From Platycnemis pennipes (taxonomy: Eukaryota > Arthropoda > Insecta > Odonata > Platycnemididae), in assembly GCA_933228895.1 (NCBI GenBank), contig OW121853.1:123772133-123836132 (forward strand): a DNA stretch of 64,000 nucleotides, given 5' to 3'. This document shows, one piece after another, positions 54,898 to 64,000 of the stretch. A program made the translations under genes and the position numbers. Under the pieces are notes generated by a model. The model made no database searches. It had not been told where the DNA came from and saw only the letters and a list, made by a program, of their open reading frames with translations. The stretch's first letter is position 1. Each line of letters opens with the position of its first letter.

Positions 54898-55905
54898 AAT
54901 CATCATCATTGGTCAACAATCCTAGGATTGGTATGACGCAGCTTTCCACTCGATTCTTGTATCGGCCAACCTTTTCATTGTGACGTAATTCTTCTCTTTT
55001 ACATCCTTCACAACCTGTTCCATGTATCTCATATGAGGCCTGCCATTTCCAATCTTTCTGTTCACTTTTCCCCCGAAGATTGTCTTCATCAGGCCATTAC
55101 GTCTCAAGATATGGCTGATTAAGTAGTCCCTTCTTCTTTTTAGAATATTTTCTGAAGACTTCTCCTTTCTCCCACTCTTCTTATGTCTTCCTTGTTACTT
55201 ACTCGGTCGATCCATTTAATCTTCATCATTCTTCTGTAGCACCACATTTCGAATGCTTCTACCCTTTTCTTCTCCGCTGCTGTCTTCGTCCATGCCTCAC
55301 TGCCGGAAAGAAACATGCTCCAGATGTATGTTCTGATGAACTGTTTCCTAACTTCTACGCTTCTACGCTACGTATTTCCAGCTGTAAGTAGATTCTTCTT
55401 TTGATAGAATGCCCCCTTTGCCTGGGCTACTCTACTCTTTCTTGCTTCGTCCATCGTTGGTTACTCGGCTTCCTAGGTAACAGAACTCTTTCACCTCATC
55501 AAGTTTTGGTTTTCCTAATTTGACACCGGTTTTGGCCTCTTCTTTCTTGCTGCACACCAATACCTTACTAGTAGTCTACTTCCTATTTATCTTCAGCTGA
55601 TATCTGGCCTTAGTCCTTTCCATGGTTACTAGAATCTTGTTCAGATCCCTCTCTGTCTCCGCTATGAGTGCTATGTCATCAGCGAATCGCAACATGCTTA
55701 TTTTTTCTCCGTGGATAGTCACTCCCGGAGACTTCTCTTTGATTTCATTGATGGCTCTCTCGATGTAAACATTAAAAATTACGGGAGACAGTGCCCAGCC
55801 TTGCCTCACTCCTTTCCTTATTCTTTCTTCATCACAGCTGAGTCCAGATTTAATCACAGCTACTCGGTTATTGTACACTCTTTGTATAATTCTCCACTAA
55901 TAAGG
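54898..55905 (-). pseudogene. LINE-A (RTE-like), RT to C-terminus
   Basis: Minus strand. 55878-55576 encodes MYNNRVAVIKSGLSCDEERI, RKGVRQGWALSPVIFNVYIE and the catalytic FADD box (LRFADDIALIAETERDLNKI), then KARYQLKINRK. Past a frameshift it continues with the KEFCYLGSRVTND region (about 55510-55440), EAFEMWCYRRMMKIKWIDRV (about 55255-55200), and 55107-54922 (NGLMKTIFGGKVNRKIGNGR ... KRLADTRIEWKAASYQS). It is similar to the 19.6-kb copy but less complete at the 5' side. The 3' end is at about 54899. Confidence 0.9.
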
Positions 55906-56757
55906 TAAATATATGTATATGTCTCTACAGCCTAAAACCTGTTATTATTATGTAGTTATATACAATATAGCGTCATTTGACTCTATTATCTAACTTGTTT
56001 CCATGCAGTAGCCTAATTTAATGCCTTTGTCGTTGCGATCTTATCGTACCGATGGATTCAAAATGTCATTTTCCCCATACTATAAGAGAACAAAACAGGC
56101 AGCATAGCAAAGGAAAATAATGTAAGTGATATATTAACAATCATATCTCATTATTTTTAAGTGAAAAATCTCTCTACTTTCCAGAAAGTCCACTGATTGA
56201 TCCTAATGCCTGGGCTGCTCAGACATGGGTGGTCACAAGAAGTAAAAAATAAAAATATTCTGGAAGAAAAAGACTAAATCCGAAGTCAACCTTTCCGGTG
56301 TCGGACGGTTGACGTCACTTCCTGTTTACAAGGTGAATTCCCAGACGCACAGAAGATATCCCTGTCGCCTCTGTATCTTGAAAATTCTCCCTCATCTGGA
56401 AAATTAATTCATGGGTAGTATCCGAAGAACGTACAAAATAAGGGTTTTTCATACCATGAACAATGATGAGTAATGAGTACTGGTCTCCTTCTGGTGATCT
56501 GCATCATTCTTCAGTAGCACCTCGCGCCTGAAAACTTAGAAAATGTTGTCCTACTACGATGACTGGGTTTGCACAAACAAAGCATAGAAATGGAGTGCGC
56601 ATTGCCGAGTGCGATTATTATTAGTCTCTATGCCGCCGAAAAATTCCAAAAATATTTTTTTCGATTCTTAATTTTCAATATTCCTTGCATACATAATTGG
56701 CTGCGATTTTCTTCCGAGGAATGCAAATGAAATACATTTAAAATTAAGGAATATATT
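55906..56757. other. Unassigned; LINE-C scrap 56035-56125
   Basis: CTTATCGTACCGATGGATTC, AAAATGTCATTTTCCCCATA and AAAACAGGCAGCATAGCAAA at 56041-56115 match the LINE-C ORF end. The rest is unassigned. Confidence 0.5.
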
Positions 56758-57300
56758 GATGAAAGCGTTTACTCGGAACCTAAATCGCAATTTTGTACAC
56801 GATATCGTTATATGGAAACGAAAAAAGATTTTTAGTGAAAAAATTAACCTTCTAAAAACAACCATTCACTCATAAATCAAAAATTAAAATTTGCAAAAGG
56901 TGACGCCCTCCGAAAATGCTGCTGTGATAACATTGACGTCATTTTACTCCCGTCCTTGACTGCTCTTATGGGAAAGGAAGGGAGCGGAGGGGGGTTCTAG
57001 GAAGGTCTGCTCGCACAGATGCTGTCGCAATAGCTCCGATTGGCCGAGTCAGCTGTATCCCCCCCCCCCCCTTTGCGATAAGGAAAAGTAGCTTCGCGGG
57101 CAAAGTTGTGATTGGACGAAGTCGATATACGTCAGAGGTTGCACCACACCCACTTTTCCGAAAGGGTTAAAAACATCAGTTTTTCGCCGCTTATAACTCG
57201 GGAAATAATTGACGGATCAAAAAACAGAAAAATACGGGTCTTTTTATTTTACAAACTCTATCAGATTCGGAAATAAAAAAATTTGGTAAACGACCCCATT
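56758..57300 (+). mobile_element. MITE-1 copy 5 (full length)
   Basis: Starts GATGAAAGCGTTTACTCGG and ends GGTAAACGACCCCATT. 543 bp, same orientation as copy 1, including a C-run (57060-57070), GATTGGCCGAGTCAGCTG and CATTGACGTCATTTT, where the TGACGTCA palindrome is intact (56934-56941). Confidence 0.85.
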
Positions 57301-58028
57301 GGGTCGTGGGACTAAGACTTAGTGGAAATCCATGCTGAATGGAAAAAAAACCACAACACCACGGGAGAGACATACAGTACGCTTTAGTTTTTTGTACTTT
57401 TCGTAAATTTTTGCAATTTAAAAGTATTGAACTGAATAAAATTCCCTGATTACAGATACTTGGCTGTTAGCGAGAGATTAAGCATCAACCTTTTTCTCCA
57501 GGAATAAAACACGCAGCGCATTAACAGCTGTAATCGAGCCACTTCAGGTTGTAATCGAGGTTCTTCAAGATGCCGGTGGTTTAAGGGACTTGGACGAACT
57601 TAAAGAGGTGACCACTTCTTCTCCTACGACGTCCCCAAAAACTCTTTCCCCACCTCCTCTCCCCCACCCTTAAATTTTAAGTGGTTTCCCATGTATCCCT
57701 TTTCCCCTCATTCCCTCTCGAGGGCATTTCCAAAGGGTCTGTCCATGGCCGAGTGGCGAGTTTAGGCCCAGAAAACGACGACGACCAGAGTGCTGTGCGC
57801 AACACTTTCTTCCTCGCCCTCCCTCTCCCTTCTTCCTTGGGGCAAAGCTGCGAAATCCATTCGCCCGCTAAAGCGAAGGGAAAGAGCATATTTTTCCGCT
57901 GGTAAGCCGTCTAGACATGGCCAAACTCCACCCCAAAAAGCCCAACTGAAATAATTTTCACATCACTTACAGTTCAAGAGTTTTTATTTATAAGAAATTT
58001 TAGCTTTTATAAGTATGATAAATAAGAG
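57301..58028. other. Unassigned
   Basis: No gene. The ORFs at 57677-57905 are opposite-strand pairs in moderately CG-rich DNA. Confidence 0.35.
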
Positions 58029-58168
58029 CCTTAAAAAGTGTGTAGTTAGAATCCAAAACCACTTATAAATGTATATATGTATATAAAACCACTTATAAAC
58101 GTATAAATATGTAAAAAAAATGTATAAATATGTAAAAATATGCATATAAAACCACTTATAAATGTATA
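58029..58168 (+). repeat. AT-rich tandem repeat before LINE-C
   Basis: The unit AAAACCACTTATAAA occurs at about 58053, 58085 and 58147, separated by TATAAATATGTAAAAA units. CCTTAAAAAGTGTGTAG at 58029-58045 also occurs inside the LINE-C ORF at 58319-58335. Confidence 0.6.
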
Positions 58169-59158
58169 AATGGGCACCGAAGTTAGTAGTAAGCTTAGAC
58201 GTTTTGCAGACGATGCGGTAGTGTATAGGGGTATATCAACAGAAGGAGATAGAAAATCGCTTAGCAAGGATTTAGATGCAATTCAAGAATGGTGCGACAA
58301 ATGGCAGGTACAGCTTAACCTTAAAAAGTGTGTAGCGATCAATTTTTGGAGGAGGAATAATTCGATAGAGTGTACCTATAAAATTAGTAACACGAAGATC
58401 GAAAACGTAGAAAACCATAAGATATTTAGGTGTAACAATCACTAAAGATTTATCGTGGGGAAGACACATCCAGGAAATATGCGGCCGAGCGAAGAGATTT
58501 ATAGAATAGCTAGGATTTATAAAAAGAGTACTTGCGAAATGTGATGAGAAGACAAAAGAGCGATGTTACTTTTCACTAGTTAGGACCCACCTTGAGTATG
58601 GAGTCAGTGTATGGGAGCCGAATGAATTAGGTTTGATCACAGAACTAGAAAGTGTGCAGAGTAGAACAGCTAGGTTCGTTAAAAGGTGTTACGATAGGTT
58701 GAGTAGTGTTTCAGAATTAATACGTGAATTAGGGTGGGAATCGTTATCAGAACGTAGGTTAAAGTACAGATTAAATCTATTAGAAAAAGCTCAATCGGAT
58801 AGCTTTACTGAAGATGTTAGGTGTACAATAAAAACACCAGCGTATTATGCTAGATTCTACTAGATAAATAAGATTAGAGAGATAGATTGTCGTACTGATA
58901 TATTCAAAATGGCATTTTTCCCCCGTACTATAAGAGAACAGAATAGGTAGCATAGTAAAAGGGATAGGTATGGGAAATATTTTAGAGTAGTCTGTAGTGC
59001 ATGATGCGTGCATTAAACCCTTAAATACTATATATACTAACAATCTAGTTGCATGAAACCCTATAGCTGCTCGTTTTAATGTCAGTAGTGCATGTTTGGT
59101 GATCTTCACCCCCTGCCACACACCCTCGCGGTGGCTTGAAGGGTATCGTGTAGATGTA
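58169..59158 (+). pseudogene. LINE-C (CR1/Jockey-like), RT palm to 3' tail; most complete copy
   Basis: The encoded protein is the second half of a CR1/Jockey-type reverse transcriptase. LRRFADDAVVYRGISTEGDR contains the catalytic FADD box (about 58198-58212); then LDAIQEWCDKWQVQLNLKKC and NSIECTYKISNTKIENVENH (ORF 58170-58445); frameshift; ITKDLSWGRHIQEICGRAKR; stop; FIKRVLAKCDEKTKERCYFS; LVRTHLEYGVSVWEPNELG; SVQSRTARFVKRCYDRLSSV; RELGWESLSERRLKYRLNLL (ORF 58633-58863); INKIREIDCRT; FFPRTIREQNR. The 3' UTR ends GATCTTCACCCCCTGCCACA, CACCCTCGCGGTGGCTTGAA and TATCGTGTAGATGT. At least two nonsense codons and one frameshift. The 5' half is missing. Confidence 0.92.
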
Positions 59159-59620
59159 AGAGTAACTCCTCGGGAGAATCGCAAATTCTACTCACATATT
59201 ACTTTGCGTCAAATAAAAACATAAACTACCTAAGTAGAGATGGGAGTGATTTAAGATGTGAACAAATAAACTGGGGAAACAAATTATAATTGGATTGGTG
59301 GCAGTCTACAGATTAGGCCCGACGCATAATTTATTCATTTATTTAACACCAAAAACAGCACCAAGGCCTTTACATTGGATTATATGTATAAAATATAAAT
59401 AATAATAGAATATAACAATGACAAATAACAAAAATAATAAAACAGAATTTAAACGGGAAGGGGTAAGGGGTAGTTATAAGGTTGAAAGGCGCTCGCTGTA
59501 CGTGGTTGTTGAAAGTGCTGCGTGAGGCAAAGAGATCAATGGAAGGTGAAGTGGTGGAAAGGGCATTGAAAATGGGAAGGTAAACGGTAGAATAAGGATC
59601 GCTGAGAAATTGATAGTCGG
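59159..59620 (-). repeat. Possible LINE-D-like 3' UTR piece, remainder unassigned
   Basis: ATTTATTCATTTATTTAACA and CCTTTACATTGGATTATA at 59330-59385 resemble 34496-34560. No coding sequence follows. Confidence 0.4.
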
Positions 59621-59832
59621 AATGGGGGCGTTTACTCGGAACCGAAATCGCAATTTTGAACAAGAAATGTTAGATGGAAACGAAAAACGCATTTTAGTGA
59701 AAAAACTTATCTTCTAACCACAACCATTCACTCATAAATTAAAATAAGCAAAAGGTGACGCCCAACGATAAAGCTGCTGTTATAACATTGACGTCATTTT
59801 CCTCCCCTCCTAGACTAGTCTTTGTGATGAGT
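59621..59832 (+). mobile_element. MITE-1 copy 6 (truncated right side)
   Basis: AATGGGGGCGTTTACTCGG start, AACCACAACCATTCACTCAT, AGCAAAAGGTGACGCCCAAC and CATTGACGTCATTTTCCTCC. Similarity fades at about 59832. It contains an intact TGACGTCA (59789-59796). Confidence 0.78.
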
Positions 59833-59932
59833 AAATCATCTTCCGAGAGCTCTATGTATTCTTTATTCAATTTCCTGTTTGAATGCTGCCTGAATGATCC
59901 TCCGAGCATGTTAATTCGCAGAGTGCTTCACG

Positions 59933-60397
59933 ATGGATGAAGGAAAATCGCTCAGAGCTCACACTACTCATGCCGTCGCGATGAATCTGGAAAATTTGAG
60001 GAATTTACCATTTTGCAGTTTCGAGTGCGGATGGAGAAAAACACCTCTGATCCTTCTTTTGGTCGACACGGTAGGCACCGCTGCCCTGAGGAATTTATTA
60101 TCCAGTCGGGAGTCCATCTGTAACCTAATTGTTTCGAGCCATGCGGAATTTTCTGCGTTCCTGCACATGAATCGCGAAGTTCCTCTATTCATACGTTATT
60201 GGACTCCACATTCACCTTTTGATTCCGCTCAGATCCAAACCCTTGCCTCCACTGATGCAACAGACATCGGTCACCCATGCCGCACGAATTTTACGGAAAT
60301 GACCAGAGAGCTTCGCGACAATATAAGAGGACTTTTCGCGTTATGGTACATTACCGTTATGGAAATTATTGCGAAAAATTCACCAGCAAAAACTTAG
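59933..60397 (+). CDS. Uncharacterised 154-residue ORF between two MITE-1 copies
   Basis: An open frame starting MDEGKSLRAHTT, with no domain that I recognise. It has a moderately hydrophobic stretch (TPLILLLVDTVGTAAL, about residues 37-52), three Cys near the N-terminal third (one in FCSFEC) and no obvious signal peptide. It lies exactly in the 650-bp gap between MITE-1 copy 6 (plus) and copy 7 (minus). It may be host sequence, a chance ORF, or part of a larger relative of MITE-1. Codon bias cannot be judged here. Confidence 0.25.
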   Translation: MDEGKSLRAHTTHAVAMNLENLRNLPFCSFECGWRKTPLILLLVDTVGTAALRNLLSSRESICNLIVSSHAEFSAFLHMNREVPLFIRYWTPHSPFDSAQIQTLASTDATDIGHPCRTNFTEMTRELRDNIRGLFALWYITVMEIIAKNSPAKT

Positions 60398-60480
60398 CTC
60401 ATTGAACGAGTTTTACCATTTCTTAAATAGAAGAATTCGACTTTCACTAGGTGAAAGTGATAACGGCAACCGTAACCGGC

Positions 60481-61013
60481 AATGGGGTCGTTTACCATAT
60501 TTTTATATTGCCAAATATGATAGAGTATGTAAAATAAAAAGACCCATATTTTTCCGTATTTTGATTCTTCAATTATTTCTCGAGTTATAAGCGGCGAAAA
60601 ACTGATGTTTTTAACCCTTTCGGAAAAGTGGGCATGGTGCAACATCTGATGTATATCGATTTCGTCCAATCACCACTGAGCCCGCGAAGCTACTTTGCCT
60701 TATCGCAATGGGGGGACACAGCTGACTCGGCCAATAGGAGCGATTGCAAAAGCATCTGAGCGAGCAGACCTTCCGAGAATACCACTCCCCTCCCTTCCCA
60801 TCCCATAAGAGCAGTCAAGGATGGGAGGAAAATGACGTCTATGTTATCACAGCAGTTTTTTCGGTGGGCGTCACCTTTTGCTTATTTTAATTTTTGATTT
60901 ATGAGTGAATGGTTGTGGTTAGAAGATTAATTTTTTCACTAAAATTCTTTTTTCGTTTCCATCTAACAACTTCGTGCGCAAAATTGCGATTTCTGTTCCG
61001 AGTAAACGCCACC
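60481..61013 (-). mobile_element. MITE-1 copy 7 (full length)
   Basis: Starts AATGGGGTCGTTTACCATA and ends CCGAGTAAACGCCACCC. 533 bp, in reverse orientation. Best-preserved internal landmarks (GAGTTATAAGCGGCGAAAA, TTCGTCCAATCACC, CACCTTTTGCTTATTTTAAT). Confidence 0.85.
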
Positions 61014-61104
61014 CTTTTCTATACGGCCTCAACGTCCAGTCCGACGGACGGGTGAACTCTTTTGTGAATTTTTGGAAAAGGAATAGCACTCCTCCCAGCA
61101 CTTA

Positions 61105-61923
61105 AAAAATAAGTAATAATGAATTAACAAACGTGGAATCCATTAAATATCTTGGAATAAGACCGACACACGATCTTTCCTGGGGTAAACACATACGTGA
61201 AATAAATGGGTCAAGCGAATCGTAAACTGAGAGTCGTCAAAAGAATACGCGGTAAATTTGACGATCATGTACGAGAAATCAGCTACTTTTCCCTTGTAAG
61301 ACCTCATTTGGAATATGCTGCCAGTGTATGGGATCCCTACGAAATCGGTCTAAATAACGAACTTGTACTTGTGTAGCGAAGATCGGCTAGATTTGAAAAG
61401 GGACGATACGATAACCATATTAGCGTAACCAGAAATGATTTAAATTGAGAATCATTGTCAGATTGCAGGGTGAAATTTTGACTTAATCTCTTAAGTTAAT
61501 TCCAAGACAATATTTTCGGTGATGATGTTCAAAATATTTTGTGAACCCCAACTTACGATGGTAGACTGGACCATAATCACAAAATTAGAGAAATAGATTG
61601 CCGAACTGACAGATTCAAAATGTACTTTTTTCCTCGTGCTATTAGGGATATGAATAACGGTAAATATATCCAATACGGGTGTAGCAATGGATAGCATTGG
61701 TAGCTGCATGTTGGTATAAGGACTTGAAGATAACCCAACTAACAGCATGTTTTTGAATGCTTGCTTTGCTATTTTTGTCTTTTTTTTAAATAGTGAAGTT
61801 TAGAAAAGTATATCAATACTAATCCTTTTTTATGCATGATATGTAGGGCATGTTTGGTGAGAACTCACCCCCTGCCACACACCTTTATTGTGGCTTGCTG
61901 GGTATTATGTAGATGTAGATGTA
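61105..61923 (+). pseudogene. LINE-B, longer 3' fragment
   Basis: It starts in the region before the LVRPHLEY block: NVESIKYLGIRPTHDLSWGK (about 61130-61190) with a frameshift at INGSSES, then KLRVVKRIRGKFDD-like, SYFSLVRPHLEYAASVWDPY, stop (TAG at 61374), RRSARFEKGRYDNHISVT, RLDHNHKIREIDCRTDRFKM, FFPRAIRDMNNGKYIQYGCS, UTR and tail to TATTATGTAGATGTAGATGT. Several frameshifts. Confidence 0.88.
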
Positions 61924-61956
61924 CTGTCTAAATTATTAACTCGCATCAATAAGTAC
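61924..61956. other. Spacer
   Basis: No motif. Confidence 0.3.
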
Positions 61957-62065
61957 GTGGAGGCCGGCTTAAAAATGAAAAATATCTGACCTCGCCCGGA
62001 TTCGATTCCGACCCTCGGGATATGAGGTCAGTAATCTAACCACCACGGTAGACCGAAATCTTAGG
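61957..62065 (-). repeat. tRNA-derived SINE head
   Basis: Minus strand: GGTCTACCGTGGTGGTTAGA (A-box region) and GGGTCGGAATCGAATCCGGG (B-box/T-arm), then AGATATTTTTCATTTTTAAG. Related to the 43205-43452 SINE. About 55 bp separate the boxes, as in tRNA-SINEs. Confidence 0.65.
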
Positions 62066-62700
62066 GTTTGATCGTTTCCACAAAACACTGCACAACCCAA
62101 TTGCTGCTGGCAGGTGGACAATAACGAGATAATAAGTTCTGGATACACATCATAAAAGATCCCCGCAATGAAGACATAAGTGAGGGGGTGAGAATTGCAG
62201 TTTCGTTCATAAAGACGGGTGGAGAAAAAGAGGAGGGAAAGGCCATTCACTGAGACAACATGGGTGGGACTATAAAATAATTGGCACTCCTTGGATTAAG
62301 GTGGCATCTGGTGGGCGAGGGAAGTATTCCTAGACGTAATGGAAGAATGTCGGAGATGGAGACAGAGAGGGAGAGGTATTTCCAGACGGGGGTGTGTTCA
62401 CTGCGATCCAACTGGAATTTCCGGGAAGCGGCGACGAGAGGGCGAGGAGGGTCAAGAATAAGCTCTCCCGGAGGAAATGCCTCCCTCCCCGGAGAGAGAG
62501 ACGGCCATTTCCCAACGGAGAAACGCGGACGGCGTCGTCAATGGCGACGGCCACGGAATCCGAAGTCTGGATTGCGCACCGAGCACCTCTTTCACGTGAC
62601 TCCCAATGAACATGAAACGGCACCGCAATCAAGCTCCTTCTGTGGCCGGAAATTGCAATTTTTAACCCCTAAGGGTAAAATAAAATATCAAAGACTCGGA
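62066..62700. other. Unassigned; CG-rich 62280-62600
   Basis: ORFs on both strands (up to 153 codons), Arg/Gly/Ser-rich, without domains. Confidence 0.33.
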
Positions 62701-63110
62701 ATACGTATCTACATCTACATAATACACTGCAAGCCACCATAAAGGTGTGTGGCAGGGGGTGAATTCTCACCAAACATGCACTACATATCATGCGTATAAA
62801 AAGGAATAGTATTAATATACTAGTCAGAACTTCACTGCTTAAAAAAAGATAAATAAGAGCAGGGCAACCATGCAAAAACATTCTGTTAGTAGGGTTAGCT
62901 TTAAGTACTCGTATCAACATGAGTAAATACCAATGCTATCCATTGCTACTCTCCATATGGACATATTTACCGTTATTCGTATCTCTAATTGTACGAGGGA
63001 AAAAGGACATTTTGAATTAATCAGTTCGGCAATCAATTTCTCTAATTTTATGATTATGGTCCAGTCTGCCATAGTAAGTTGGGGTTCGCAAAATAATTTT
63101 AATATGAACA
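62701..63110 (-). pseudogene. LINE-B 3' fragment
   Basis: Minus strand: tail (rc of CTACATCTACATAATACACT ... GTGTGGCAGGGGGTGAATTC), UTR, ORF end with PQLTMADWTIIIKLEKLIAE and SNTVNMS-like remnants in shifted frames. It stops at KIILK and joins a SINE. Confidence 0.85.
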
Positions 63111-63144
63111 TCCAGGTAATGGAGAAGATTCATGACTAAACGAC

Positions 63145-63950
63145 CCTCGCTAGGTCGGGTTGATGTGTTGTCTAGAGTACTGGCCTCCTATCCCGAGGCC
63201 CGGATTCGAATCCCTTCACTTGCGAATTCTTAATTGGTGCACCAGTCCCTACCATAAGAGAGCACAATAGGCAGAATAGAAAAAAGTTAGGTACGAAAAA
63301 AAATATGCACAGTAGTCTGAAGTGCATGATGAATGTTTAAGAATTACTAACAGATGCCTGATTGGGGAATACCGATAAATGTATAAAGGAAAACGTTTTT
63401 CTAACCAGTAATCAATTCATTAATGTATGAGAAAACGAACGGATTCAGGGGTAACTTTGTGAAATTTTTCCATGGTGGAAATAACACAATGTGTTGAAAC
63501 CCGAGTCGTGAATAAATTTATAAAGTGAAATGTGCAAAGTTATTTATTTCCATCATTAATGTATAGTTACCAACCACCTAGTTGCAAGTGAACCTTATAT
63601 CTAACCTGGCTCGTTAAAGTAGTAGTAAGGCATCTCGTAGTTGCATGCAAGTAGTGAATCTTAAGTGATTTTAACCCCCTGCCACGCACCCTCGCGGTGG
63701 CTCGCAGGGTATCACGTAAACGTACTTATGTGCCTTGTTGAGAGCACTTCGAGTCCAGTACTCCGCCCGTCGGATAGGACGCAAACTCGTGGTCCCTTTG
63801 GCAAGGAGGATTGCCGACGGCGGGTTTCTCTCCACCCTTCCTCCGTTCTCTGAAAACTCCTACCTTTACCCAGCTACCCACCTATCGTCTCTGGTCGCAC
63901 AAAGGTCGCTATTATCGGTCTCCTCTTACAAAACTACCAATTTCTGAAGT
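63145..63950 (+). repeat. SINE-1 copy split by LINE-C
   Basis: The head at 63148-63241 (GGTCGGGTTGATGTGTTGTC, TAGAGTACTGGCCTCCTATC, GGATTCGAATCCC) and tail at 63733-63945 (AGTCCAGTACTCCGCCCGTC, GACGGCGGGTTTCTCTCC, ACCCACCTATCGTCTC) are the two halves of a SINE-1. Confidence 0.78.
63242..63730 (+). repeat. LINE-C 3' fragment inside SINE-1
   Basis: ACCATAAGAGAGCACAATAG, GTAGTCTGAAGTGCATGATG, then AT-rich filler, CCACCTAGTTGCAAGTGAAC, and the tail CCCCTGCCACGCACCCTCGC to TATCACGTAAACGT. The segment 63345-63540 between the ORF end and the UTR is not LINE-C-like and may be another insertion. Confidence 0.75.
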
Positions 63951-64000
63951 AGTAATTCTCACGCCAGGTAGGTGGAATATTAAATGGAACACTTATGCAA

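Noticed and set aside
58053..58165. CRISPR-like array from the repeated AAAACCACTTATAAA
   Set aside because: Spacing is irregular and the intervening DNA is itself TATAAATATG repeat; the context is eukaryotic.

Overview
This window looks like repeat-dense nuclear DNA from an arthropod, most likely an insect. It is about 40% GC and has no operon-like gene layout. Nearly every readable feature is a decayed transposable element. I found no convincing host protein-coding gene. The species cannot be fixed from the sequence.

Recognisable families: (1) LINE-A, an RTE-type retrotransposon (copies near 12.3, 19.6, 21.5, 29.7, 53.7 and 54.9 kb) and a relative, LINE-D (34.5-35.7 kb). (2) LINE-B and LINE-C, two sibling CR1/Jockey-like LINEs that share a 3' tail (CCCCTGCCACACACC ... 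GTAGATGTAGATG). There are about 17 copies or fragments, mostly in the right half. (3) A fragment of an I/R1-like LINE at 16.7-17.1 kb. (4) Three or more tRNA-derived SINE families, some with perfect target-site duplications (TSDs). (5) DNA transposons: a 3.1-kb pogo/Tigger-like element at 6.3-9.5 kb carrying a broken transposase with a C-terminal PHD-like finger, hAT-type MITEs with 8-bp TSDs, a TA-flanked MITE, and a ~530-bp MITE present in seven copies.

The most unusual content is a family of five palindromic 'foldback' insertions (4184-4747, 25381-25526, 33858-34126, 47258-47364, 53746-53905). Four are flanked by 10-13 bp direct repeats and share a lopsided tail on one side. Three of those four sit inside other repeats, so the empty site can be read directly. 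Their arms carry hammerhead-ribozyme-like cores: a full CTGATGA / stem II / GAAA / self-complementary stem III / NUH arrangement at 33905-33944 on the minus strand, and a similar one, weak only in stem I, in both arms of 4184-4747. Hammerheads with minimal stem III are known from Penelope-like retroelements, so I infer these are inverted Penelope-like LTR or related retrozyme-type elements. No Penelope reverse transcriptase is visible here.

Layout: 0-5 kb is MITEs, SINEs and the first foldback. 5.6-9.6 kb is LINE-B, then a SINE, with a pogo element nested inside the SINE. 10-12 kb is unassigned. 12-31 kb has LINE-A/B/C copies separated by unassigned AT-rich or CpG-rich DNA. 32-41 kb has MITEs, SINEs, the second foldback and a hAT MITE. 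41-48 kb is mostly unassigned. 48-63.9 kb is a dense LINE-B/LINE-C and SINE cluster. Nesting gives relative ages: SINE before pogo, LINE-A before foldback, SINE-2 before foldback, LINE-B before hAT MITEs.
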